Shown here piece after piece: positions 1 to 7,266 of a stretch of DNA of 30,782 nt. The notes beneath the pieces are model-generated. The model made no database searches, was not told the origin of the DNA, and worked only from the letters and a program-made list of their open reading frames with translations. The DNA is from a virus. The DNA is taken from positions 1 through 30,782 of IMG/VR virus record IMGVR_UViG_3300020182_000125. One strand, given 5' to 3'. Position 1 is the first letter of the stretch. Every line of letters starts with the position of its first letter. The translations under genes and the position numbers were made by a program.

Positions 1-354
1 ACCTTTTGCAATTGCAAACGGTGAAAGAGCTTCGTCACCAGCGTTAACGCCAGCTGCTGTTTCTGAGTAACGTACACGTAGTGTGTGGATTTGGCCTACT
101 GGGCCAGTCATTGGCTGTACGCCAACTAGTTCGTTAGCGATAACCGTTGGCATTACGCGACGGATTACCGGTAAGATAACTTTGTTCATTGTGGCAATGT
201 TGCCAGCCATTGTTGAGCCTGAGGCTGCAGATTCTGAAAGATAGCTCTTTGTGTTTTCAAGAACTGACTCCATTACTACCTTTTTATTGCCTGTTAGACC
301 GTCAGTTAGGGCGCCTTTTGTTACGTCCCAATTTTCGAATAAATTCTGTGACAT
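1..354 (-). CDS. 23: Major capsid protein gp23, N-terminal part (cut by window edge)
   Basis: The minus strand is open from an ATG at 354 to the window edge, giving the first 118 residues. The protein begins MSQNLFENWDVTKG and contains VMPTVIANELVGVQPMTGPVG, with the GVQPM-GPVG motif typical of T4-like gp23. This is the hexamer-forming shell protein of the head; in T4 its N-terminal propeptide is removed by protease gp21. A good ribosome binding site (AAGGAG) lies 7-8 bases before the ATG. It follows scaffold gene 22 in the T4 order 20-21-22-23, with 16 bases between the genes. The remaining roughly 350-400 residues lie outside the window. Confidence 0.95.
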   Translation of the reverse strand, partial: MSQNLFENWDVTKGALTDGLTGNKKVVMESVLENTKSYLSESAASGSTMAGNIATMNKVILPVIRRVMPTVIANELVGVQPMTGPVGQIHTLRVRYSETAAGVNAGDEALSPFAIAKG

Positions 355-370
355 TTTGGTATTCTCCTTA

Positions 371-1465
371 TTATTTGATACCAGCTAGTTTTTTAAGGTT
401 TATAATTTCGGCTTCGCTTTCAGATGTCTGTGTGCTGGCCTTATTACCTGTGATCTCAGTCTTCTGAGATTCTGTTAATGTACGTGATTTTGTTGTTGCA
501 CTGCTTTCGTTTAAAACTGTTGGCAGATACTTATTAAAGGCAGCTTGTAACTTGTTAGTTGCTACTGACTCTAGTAAGTTTGACATTAGTTCACGTTTGT
601 CTTTTGATAAAGGTGACATTAAAGTTGCAAGTGTTTCCTTGCGTGTGTTCGACTCTTGAATGCGCTTTGCGCTTTTAGTTGCCGTTTCAATTAATGCTTC
701 CTTTTCTGAAATTGTTTTCTCTGATTCAGCTAACGCTGATTTCATTGATGTAATTTCTGCATTCAACTTGGAAATTGTTGTTCCTTCTGAAAGATGTGAG
801 CTCATAAACTCAGCAGCGAATGTTTCAAAGATCTTACGACCAAACATATTTTCTTTTGCTGACTGAATATCTTCTTTAAGCACACTTAGTTCACTAGTAA
901 GTGTTGATTCAACAATACCTGCTAGTTTTTCACTTGCTTTAGAAATAAACTTCTCTTTCGTAGTTGCAATCATTTCCTTGCCTTCTTTCACTAGACGAAC
1001 TTTCTCTTCAATTAGAGCCTGTTTGTCTTGGTGAAATTCATTAAGTTCTGAAGTTAGTTGCTCCATCACGAAGTCCTCTAGCTTCTCGAAGTTGCCTTCT
1101 TGTAGTTTGCGGTCTTGACGTAGTTCTGCAATCTCTTTTTTAAGAGTTTCCATTACAAAGCCGTCAAGCAATGCTGCATGCTCAGCAATTTTGCGCTTGT
1201 ATTCTACTTGCGCTTCAACTGCTGCACGTTTGTCTGCTGCAAATTCCACTAACTCACTTTTGATTGTATCTGACATCATTGCATCTAGTGCTTCCACCAT
1301 CTGTGTTTTGTCAGTTTCATATCTCTGTGCAAACTCTTCACGTAGTTCAACTGTGATTTCCTCACGAGCTTCATTAAGTTTAGCATCAAATGCCTCACTT
1401 AGTGTTGAGCGCACTTCTTCTGAAAGTACTTCTGAACTTAGGAGTTGTTCAATTGCATTTGCCAT
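371..1465 (-). CDS. 22: Prohead core scaffold protein gp22
   Basis: This 364-aa protein is highly charged and almost entirely predicted helix/coiled coil (long Glu/Lys heptads from about residue 10 to 280). That fits the internal scaffold around which the T4-like prohead assembles and which gp21 then digests. A conserved-looking segment GRKIFETFAAEF sits in the middle, and the C-terminal third is Ser/Thr-rich with sites such as LTE and LNE that resemble T4 gp21 cleavage sites. It is longer than T4 gp22 (269 aa). Its ATG overlaps the gp21 stop in a TAATG junction, with AGGAG placed 6 bases upstream, so the two are probably translationally coupled. The assignment rests on composition plus strict position between gp21 and gp23. 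Confidence 0.88.
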   Translation of the reverse strand: MANAIEQLLSSEVLSEEVRSTLSEAFDAKLNEAREEITVELREEFAQRYETDKTQMVEALDAMMSDTIKSELVEFAADKRAAVEAQVEYKRKIAEHAALLDGFVMETLKKEIAELRQDRKLQEGNFEKLEDFVMEQLTSELNEFHQDKQALIEEKVRLVKEGKEMIATTKEKFISKASEKLAGIVESTLTSELSVLKEDIQSAKENMFGRKIFETFAAEFMSSHLSEGTTISKLNAEITSMKSALAESEKTISEKEALIETATKSAKRIQESNTRKETLATLMSPLSKDKRELMSNLLESVATNKLQAAFNKYLPTVLNESSATTKSRTLTESQKTEITGNKASTQTSESEAEIINLKKLAGIK

Positions 1466-2109
1466 TATCTTCTCCTAATATCTAGGTTATTAATAAATTT
1501 TAGCATCTCTTCCTGGAGATACTTTTGAGCTGCACCATCATGAGTAGCAGCGCCTGCAACGTCCATAAGGATATTGCCACGTTTACCATTCATAATCGCT
1601 TCATAAAGTGGGTCCGGATAAGCATCCGGAGCACTTGGGTTAGCAACGATATCAACAGTTTGAATTTCAAATTCTGAAACTACTCCACTGTCATTAACAT
1701 TACCACTTCCGCGACTTGATACACCAAGTTTTACGCCATTCTCCAGTAGGGTTTTACAAATATTTCCCATCGGAGTTGGCAATAATTTTAGACGACCATA
1801 ACCGTCTGCACCGTTCATCCACATTTTTTCAATCATGTGGCTTACACGATCCAAATTAACTTGTAAGTCATCTGGATGGTCGGCTTCACCTAATACACTA
1901 AACCCACTGCTGATCTTTTCTTGAATTGCATTAACTGCATTTGCGATTTGATCAACTGGGTATCGTCTTTTATTTTGGTTTTCTTTATTACCTTGCACAA
2001 AGATACCTTCCATATACAAGCTCTTGCCGCCCTTGCCGTCATCTTTGGCTTCGGTTACAATTTGAGCTTGATCAAATGATAGGCTTTCTTTTAGTGTAAA
2101 GTTATTCAT
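1465..2109 (-). CDS. 21: Prohead maturation protease gp21
   Basis: This is a 214-aa protein, close to T4 gp21 (212 aa). Such serine proteases (herpesvirus-assemblin-like fold) cut scaffold, core and capsid propeptides during head maturation. The two expected catalytic motifs are visible: GEADHP, with His78, and GVSSRGSG, with Ser131/Ser132. The segment SLYMEGIFVQGNKENQNKRRYP matches the usual N-terminal part of the family. It starts at an ATG that overlaps the stop of the acidic core gene (TAATG) and ends the same way with gene 22, so 67-21-22 look like one translationally coupled unit. Confidence 0.93.
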   Translation of the reverse strand: MNNFTLKESLSFDQAQIVTEAKDDGKGGKSLYMEGIFVQGNKENQNKRRYPVDQIANAVNAIQEKISSGFSVLGEADHPDDLQVNLDRVSHMIEKMWMNGADGYGRLKLLPTPMGNICKTLLENGVKLGVSSRGSGNVNDSGVVSEFEIQTVDIVANPSAPDAYPDPLYEAIMNGKRGNILMDVAGAATHDGAAQKYLQEEMLKFINNLDIRRR

Positions 2110-2960
2110 TACTCGGCGCTACCTTTTTTCTCAGCACCGTGGCCACGTGTTTCAGGTGATAGCTTTGCGCCGTCGCCTGGATGTGTCACGCCCATATCTT
2201 TTGCTTTTGCATCTGATAGGCCTTTTGCTGAACCAGCTGATGCTTTTGCACCAGTTTTAATAGTTTCGCCGCCCATGTCATTTTTACCTGCTGTTGGTGA
2301 TGATTTACCGTCATCGCCTGCTGGCATTTCTTTTGGGTGGATAGCATTTTCTTTACCAACCTTTTGTAGGTCAGCTGCTTCTTCAAGTTCTTCAACTTCT
2401 TCATCTAGCTCTTCATCTGACTCGTCTGATTCAAAAGCAAATGACTCTTCAGTCTCTTCTTCTTCGTCATCCATGTCCATGTCCATGTCACCCATTTCTG
2501 GTTCCATGTCATCGCCTTCAGCTTCGTCGTCGCCCATGATTTTAGCAAATTCTGCTTTTAGAGCTGCAAGCGCATCTTCTACGTTTGCTAGTTCTGCTTC
2601 AACGCCATCATCGCCGCCTTCCATGTCGCCCATTTCTGGTTCCATGTCCATGTCGTCGCCTGTTGCAAGTTCCATTTCAGCTTCTTCTTCGTCAGCTTCG
2701 CCGAACGCTTCTTCTGCTTCAATTTCTTCTTCATCAGTTTCGATGTCGTCAATAAAGTCACCGGCTTCTTCGTCGCCGATAGCTTCTTCTAGTTCTTCTT
2801 CTGAGATATCGTCTTCTACGATATCGTCTTGCTCTACAAGATCTGACCAGATCTCACGAGCACGTTCTACAAAAGCTTCGTGTAGTAGTTCAGAAGCTGT
2901 TGCTTCTTCGCCATTCACTAGGCTCTCAATAATTTTAGTATAACGATCTTGAGCACTCAT
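2109..2960 (-). CDS. 67: Acidic prohead core protein, gp67-like
   Basis: The protein has 283 aa from the ATG at 2960. An earlier in-frame ATG at 2975 would add MKEII, but the AGGAG ribosome binding site lies inside those codons, so 2960 is the likely start. The first 40 residues (SLVNGEEATASELLHEAFVE, then RAREIWSDL) resemble the N-terminus of T4 gp67. The rest is a very acidic Glu/Asp tract with Met-Glu-Pro-Glu-Met repeats, then a Gly/Lys/Ala-rich tail. T4 gp67 (80 aa) is also an acidic core protein encoded between genes 20 and 21, but this protein is over three times longer. It is probably an internal scaffold component degraded by gp21. The function is inferred from position, composition and the short N-terminal resemblance. 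Confidence 0.72.
   Translation of the reverse strand: MSAQDRYTKIIESLVNGEEATASELLHEAFVERAREIWSDLVEQDDIVEDDISEEELEEAIGDEEAGDFIDDIETDEEEIEAEEAFGEADEEEAEMELATGDDMDMEPEMGDMEGGDDGVEAELANVEDALAALKAEFAKIMGDDEAEGDDMEPEMGDMDMDMDDEEEETEESFAFESDESDEELDEEVEELEEAADLQKVGKENAIHPKEMPAGDDGKSSPTAGKNDMGGETIKTGAKASAGSAKGLSDAKAKDMGVTHPGDGAKLSPETRGHGAEKKGSAE
2491..2648. repeat. 20-bp direct repeat inside the acidic core gene
   Basis: The same 20 bases (CCCATTTCTGGTTCCATGTC on the plus strand) occur at 2491-2510 and 2629-2648, in the same reading frame. Each copy encodes part of a DMEPEMGDM peptide and is flanked by further ATGTCC-type micro-repeats encoding Met-Asp. The repeats suggest that the acidic domain grew by slippage or unequal recombination. 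Confidence 0.85.
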
Positions 2961-2992
2961 AATAATCTCCTTCATGATAGGTTATAACAATT

Positions 2993-3001
2993 GTATTTAA
3001 G
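2993..3001 (-). promoter_or_regulatory. Candidate late promoter for the 67-21-22-23 genes
   Basis: The minus strand reads CTTAAATAC, 33 bases upstream of the gp67-like start. It shares the TAAATAC core with other late-type motifs in this window and resembles the T4 late promoter TATAAATA recognised by gp55. It lies in the 124-base gap between the 64-aa gene and gene 67. The gap also holds a small 5-bp hairpin (3028-3043) without a clear T-run. Confidence 0.5.
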
Positions 3002-3084
3002 GCACATTGGTTGCGACTAGTACATAATGCGAATAGAATCGCACTTTTGGTTTAAAAAAATTTAAAATATAGTTTTATAAGCAG

Positions 3085-3279
3085 TTATTCACCAGACGGT
3101 CTAGCATATATGTCCTTAAAACTATTGACCATGTCCGAATGTTCCATTTTAGACATTTCACGTTTTTTGCGCATTTTATTTAAATGACGAAGTGTTAGCT
3201 TGGGGCGGCGAGTATCATCTAACTCCCAAGTACCATAATTGTCCTGTGTTGCATCTTGTGCAAGTTCATTAAATCTCAT
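3085..3279 (-). CDS. Small hypothetical protein (64 aa) after the portal gene
   Basis: The likely start is the ATG at 3279, which overlaps the end of gene 20 by 11 bases and follows a GGAGACGAAGCAA purine-rich stretch. The frame extends further upstream, but that part only shadows gene 20. The product starts MRFNELAQDATQDNYGTWEL, has a basic middle (RRPKLTLRHLNKMRKKREMSK) and ends in PSGE; no membrane segment is seen. In T4 the gene after 20 is 67, but this product is not acidic, and the gp67-like protein follows next. The MRFNEL-type opening is seen in many small proteins of marine T4-like phages. The function is unknown; close coupling to the portal gene suggests a head-assembly role. Confidence 0.65.
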   Translation of the reverse strand: MRFNELAQDATQDNYGTWELDDTRRPKLTLRHLNKMRKKREMSKMEHSDMVNSFKDIYARPSGE

Positions 3280-4921
3280 TTGCTTCGTCTCCTGTTTCTG
3301 TTCCACTTCCAACTGGGCTATCCATGTCTGACATATCATCTCCACCAGCTTCTTCAGCGTCAACATCAGTGGGTTCAAATCCTTCAACGTCTCCAGATCT
3401 AACACCTAAACCACCTAGTTCACTAGCCGCATCAAATCCTGAATCACTTTTTTCAGTATTCTCTTCTTTCCACATTTGTTCATTTTCTCTTAGTTCGTCT
3501 TCAGTTAATCCCAAGTATTTCTTCATAATGAAGCGCCTACTCATATAGTCTACACCTTCAACTTGTCCAAATAATTGAGCTCGTTGTGATTCAATTTCAA
3601 TATCACGATATTGACTGAAGCTCTGTGATTCGACAAATTTAAGATCAAAAAGGCTACTAGGCACTTCAATACCACGATGCTTTAGGAACATTTTAAATTC
3701 TTTATCCAAGTATGGTTGTAGGATATTTTGAATACGTTCACAATATTTTGCAAACCTGTATTCTTGAATTAATGCTGTGCCAACTCGGCCATCATTATAT
3801 GTCATTGTTCCATCATCTGCACCTGTGGGCAAATAACTTGATGGAATTCTCAGTCCACGCATTAGTTTATTGTTGAAATATTTCAAGTCATCAATTTCAC
3901 CCAAATTGTCACCCCCTGGTAACACTTCAACTTTACTACCACGTCCCTCTGCTGTTTGAGCGAAGAAATAATCTTCCATGATTGATAATGGGTTATATGC
4001 CGCATCCATTACGTTGGTGCCACCGCCGGACTTGTTTGGAATGCGAGTTTGGTGTACTTCATTTTTAGTACGTTCAACAAAAGCCATAGCTTTGTGTGCT
4101 GGCATGTTACCAACATCAATATAAAATACTCTACGTTCTGGCGCACGTTGTACGCGGTAGATAATAATACTATCTTCCAGCAATTCTTTTTGTTTATAAA
4201 CTTTGAAAACACTGTCAAGTATACTGTTGCCGAAGGGCCATCCTAAATTCATGCCATCAGTTAAGCTAACATGGATCATATGCTTTGCATCAACCGCAAA
4301 TTCTTGTGTGTTTGCCATACCTTGGTATGCTTGCGGCTGTCCGCCGCCTCTGCTGTTTGGCATAAACGGTGTTGTTGTTGAATTATCTGTTTTTCTAGTA
4401 TCAACCAAAACTTTGTCTGCGAGATTAAGTTGGATATTTTTTACAATGTACTGATCAATTTCTTTACCAGTTGATTCGTTAACCACTGCCTTGACAACAT
4501 CTGATGGATTAACCCAGTTTAGAACATAAGTTTCATCATCTCTAATAAAAAATTGATCACCATATTTGATTGCTGAACGGAACATACCAAATGCTCTACG
4601 CTCCCAGTCATTGATGTTACACCACTGACTTAATGCAGTCTCTAGTGCATTTACTTCACTTTCAGTCGCTTCATCTTTAAAATGTACCTTAAATGGTAAT
4701 TGATTATTTGAGTCAGTCTGTGTGCTAAATTCAGCAATAGTATCCAGCGCAGCATTGATTTCACTGTCTTGATCCATTTGATCATACTGGACATAACGCT
4801 CAACACGATTTGGTTGTCCGGAATATACTTCCGGTAGCCAACTTTGCCAACGTGATGTTGCTGTTTTTGAGCCACCGGTTGCACCGTCGTACCTCGTAAA
4901 ATGTTTCTTCCAACCTGCCAT
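3269..4921 (-). CDS. 20: Portal vertex protein gp20
   Basis: This 550-aa protein (T4 gp20 is 524 aa) forms the dodecameric portal at the unique vertex, through which DNA is packaged and to which the neck attaches. Characteristic T4-like stretches are RVERYVQYDQMDQDSEINAA near residue 40, the RRAFGMFRSAIKYGDQFF region, RAPERRVFYIDVGNMP and the LPGGDNLGEIDDLKYFNNKL segment. RIPSSYLPTGADDGTMTYND, a well-known signature of marine gp20, is also present. The C-terminus is acidic and low-complexity (AEEAGGDDMSDMDSP). Translation starts at an ATG 26 bases downstream of a perfect TATAAATA late motif, so gene 20 probably heads its own late transcript covering the head genes. Confidence 0.96.
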   Translation of the reverse strand: MAGWKKHFTRYDGATGGSKTATSRWQSWLPEVYSGQPNRVERYVQYDQMDQDSEINAALDTIAEFSTQTDSNNQLPFKVHFKDEATESEVNALETALSQWCNINDWERRAFGMFRSAIKYGDQFFIRDDETYVLNWVNPSDVVKAVVNESTGKEIDQYIVKNIQLNLADKVLVDTRKTDNSTTTPFMPNSRGGGQPQAYQGMANTQEFAVDAKHMIHVSLTDGMNLGWPFGNSILDSVFKVYKQKELLEDSIIIYRVQRAPERRVFYIDVGNMPAHKAMAFVERTKNEVHQTRIPNKSGGGTNVMDAAYNPLSIMEDYFFAQTAEGRGSKVEVLPGGDNLGEIDDLKYFNNKLMRGLRIPSSYLPTGADDGTMTYNDGRVGTALIQEYRFAKYCERIQNILQPYLDKEFKMFLKHRGIEVPSSLFDLKFVESQSFSQYRDIEIESQRAQLFGQVEGVDYMSRRFIMKKYLGLTEDELRENEQMWKEENTEKSDSGFDAASELGGLGVRSGDVEGFEPTDVDAEEAGGDDMSDMDSPVGSGTETGDEANEI

Positions 4922-4946
4922 TTGATTAATATACCTCTGTCTATAT

Positions 4947-4955
4947 GTATTTATA
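4947..4955 (-). promoter_or_regulatory. Late promoter of the head operon
   Basis: The minus strand reads TATAAATAC, an exact T4 late promoter octamer plus C, 26 bases before the gp20 ATG. It overlaps the stop codon of the upstream tape-measure-like gene (4951-4953). This is the best match to the gp55-dependent consensus in the window. Confidence 0.8.
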
Positions 4956-7266
4956 CATCTGCACTCTGATGGTTACGACGTCGTCGATTTGCCATTGTCA
5001 TCTGCTTTACTACAGACTCTAACTCTTGCAAGTATTGTACACTACTTTCACGTGCCTGTCGAATACTTTTTAATTCTGCAAGTCTTCCGCTATTGTTGCT
5101 TTGCATTGCTTGTTGATTAACTTGTACTTGAGGAGACATAATATTTTGATTTAGTTTAACATTTGCATTAACACTAAACCCGTCACTTGATGCCTGTCCT
5201 CCAATTGCGTTATTACTTAATATGGTTCCATTTTGCGAAGGTACAAAATATTCTGGTCCTGCCTCACCAGTTAAATATTTTTGCCCAGCGGACACTTGGC
5301 CGCCTGCACGCCTATTGCCAGTTGGTGCGCCGCCTCGCTGTGCATGAAATTCTCTCAACAAATCCTCATTTCCCGCGGCGCCAGTAAACCAATTGCTCTC
5401 GTCTCCGCCAGTTACACTTAGTGGCATCATATGATCTAATGGTTTTGCTAACATGTTTACACCTTTATTAAAATATCCAAGTGCTGCCCAAAATCCGCCA
5501 TCTTGAACTAACTCTTGGTTCTTTTGATCTGCTAAAAAGTAATACAGTTGTAATTGTTCGTCTTCGGTAATATTTTCTCCCGCTTCTATTCGTTGAGCAA
5601 TATTTTCAGCACTAACCACGTCCATTACTCCCAATTGATCGAAAAACTTATTAATGTCTTGTGCGGCGCCGGCAAATGTTTCACTAAGTGCAAGAACTTT
5701 AGTACTAGCTGTATCTAAATCAACAGTAAATGCATCTTGTAAGTTTCTGACACCAACAGCTAATGTATTCATAGCCACTGTACTTGTGCCAGCATTTGCA
5801 AGATTTTCTGCTGTTTTGTCAATTTCTGCTTGTATTTCTGCCTGTGTCATAGTTGCAATATTAGACAAACTAGATTGCATCAGTACACTTGCAGCTTGCA
5901 ATGCTTGTATTTCTGTAATTGCTGAACTACCAACACTTGTTGCTGCTGCAACTACTTCAGTATTCATGTTGACAAATTCTGTTACCAAGAAGTTTGCTTG
6001 GTTTTCAATTTCACCAGTTCGGTATGCTTGATTAATTTTGTCTAATAATCCAGGCATAGTATTTTCGATTGAAGTAATAGTACCAGCTGGCAATCTTCTT
6101 CTAATATCAAATTCACCAATATTATCTTTGGTTACAAACAGTTCCTCAGCAATTGCACTCTGTAGTTCACTTCCAGTTTCAACACCAGCTGCATCTAAAT
6201 GCGGTTTCAATAGAGTAAATTGCGTAGCTAGTGCTTCACTAATATCAACTTGACCAGTCAAACCAAGCTCATTTAATCTCTTGAGTGCAGCTGCCATTTT
6301 ACTTTGTGATAATATTTCATTTCTACCTGACAACAGCTCTGCACGATTCATACCAGTTAGTGACGCAAATGCACTTTGTTCCAGCATTAAGTTATTAAAA
6401 CTATTTTTAACTGCTGTTTGTTGATCTTGTGTGTCTCGATTAACAATACCAGTTAAACGCATAATTTCAACTTGTTCAGCGAGGGCAGTGATCATTTCAT
6501 TGTTACTTAGACCAAAATCTCCAAACTGATCTGCTGTATCAGCAATATCAGTAAACATGGATAAAAACTTGTCACTACCAGAACTAATGTCACCAGTTAG
6601 TGCAATCATAGAAGATCCAAAATTTCCAATCGTGTCCACAAATGTAGTATAGCTGATACCCACATCTGCTGTTCGTTTATATAACTCATTAAAGGTACCT
6701 GCATCATCAAACGCAATTGCGCCTGCATCAATCATTTTCTGCTGTGCCTCTGCAAACTGTTCAATCTTAGCCGCATTAAATCCCAACACTGCCATGCCCG
6801 CGGCACCAACAGCTTCCAATCCTGGCACAAAGTCACCAAAAATTTCTCCAACTTTTCCAAGTTTATTGGATCCGCTAGCCATACTTCTTGCACCATCTGC
6901 CATGGCACCTGTCATATCTCCAACCATATCTAACATTGATGTAAGTGGCTTGTCAGTGTCTCCCAATCTTGACAATAACTTTTCAGATGCACTGGATATA
7001 CTTTTAGCTACTTTGCTACCTGCGCCAGTTTTAGAGTCAACTGATCCAGCAACATCGCCCATTGCGTCAGCAGCTTCTTCAACTGATTCAGAAATATCAT
7101 CTGCGCTGATGTCGACTTTAGTTAGAAGTTGTATTAACTTTTCTTCGTTTCCTAAAACAGTTACAAATTTTTGTTTAACTTCTCGCAATGTCGATTCAGT
7201 AGCCCAAGCTGGTATTGCAACAGTCTCACCATTGGGTAATTTTATATTATATGTTTTCTCTGCCAT
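4951..7266 (-). CDS. Tape-measure-like tail protein (second of a tandem pair)
   Basis: This 771-aa protein is rich in Ala, Ser, Gln and Thr with long helical stretches. Near the C-terminus it has YLTGEAGPEYFVPSQNGTIL (GEAGPEYFVP at 667-676), a motif common near the end of phage tape-measure proteins (YLVGE-GPE-FVP). A short coiled-coil and a basic tail (NRRRRNH) follow. A central stretch (FGDFGLSNNEMITALAEQ to ASLTGMNRAELLSGRNEIL) aligns by eye with LGDMGYTTEQLSARF to ASLTGDSREAMLNARSEAL in the upstream 847-aa protein, so the two look paralogous. The likely role is setting tail-tube length or occupying the tube lumen, like T4 gp29 (590 aa). It starts at an ATG just inside the end of the upstream gene. 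It could instead be a virion protein ejected with the DNA. Confidence 0.7.
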   Translation of the reverse strand: MAEKTYNIKLPNGETVAIPAWATESTLREVKQKFVTVLGNEEKLIQLLTKVDISADDISESVEEAADAMGDVAGSVDSKTGAGSKVAKSISSASEKLLSRLGDTDKPLTSMLDMVGDMTGAMADGARSMASGSNKLGKVGEIFGDFVPGLEAVGAAGMAVLGFNAAKIEQFAEAQQKMIDAGAIAFDDAGTFNELYKRTADVGISYTTFVDTIGNFGSSMIALTGDISSGSDKFLSMFTDIADTADQFGDFGLSNNEMITALAEQVEIMRLTGIVNRDTQDQQTAVKNSFNNLMLEQSAFASLTGMNRAELLSGRNEILSQSKMAAALKRLNELGLTGQVDISEALATQFTLLKPHLDAAGVETGSELQSAIAEELFVTKDNIGEFDIRRRLPAGTITSIENTMPGLLDKINQAYRTGEIENQANFLVTEFVNMNTEVVAAATSVGSSAITEIQALQAASVLMQSSLSNIATMTQAEIQAEIDKTAENLANAGTSTVAMNTLAVGVRNLQDAFTVDLDTASTKVLALSETFAGAAQDINKFFDQLGVMDVVSAENIAQRIEAGENITEDEQLQLYYFLADQKNQELVQDGGFWAALGYFNKGVNMLAKPLDHMMPLSVTGGDESNWFTGAAGNEDLLREFHAQRGGAPTGNRRAGGQVSAGQKYLTGEAGPEYFVPSQNGTILSNNAIGGQASSDGFSVNANVKLNQNIMSPQVQVNQQAMQSNNSGRLAELKSIRQARESSVQYLQELESVVKQMTMANRRRRNHQSADV

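Noticed and set aside
2275-2943. 222-codon Ser-rich frame on the plus strand
   Set aside because: It is the antisense of the acidic Glu/Asp-rich core gene; poly-Ser arises from GAA/GAT codons read backwards and no ribosome binding site precedes it.
2961-2975. Earlier ATG (2975) for the acidic core gene
   Set aside because: The AGGAG ribosome binding site for the ATG at 2960 lies within the codons that would follow 2975.
3028-3043. Hairpin TGCGA/TCGCA as a terminator between the 64-aa gene and gene 67
   Set aside because: The stem has only 5 bp and no T-run follows it on the minus strand.
3280-3405. Upstream extension of the 64-aa gene to an ATG at 3405
   Set aside because: The extra codons shadow the acidic end of gene 20; the ATG at 3279 has a better context and gives a typical overlap.
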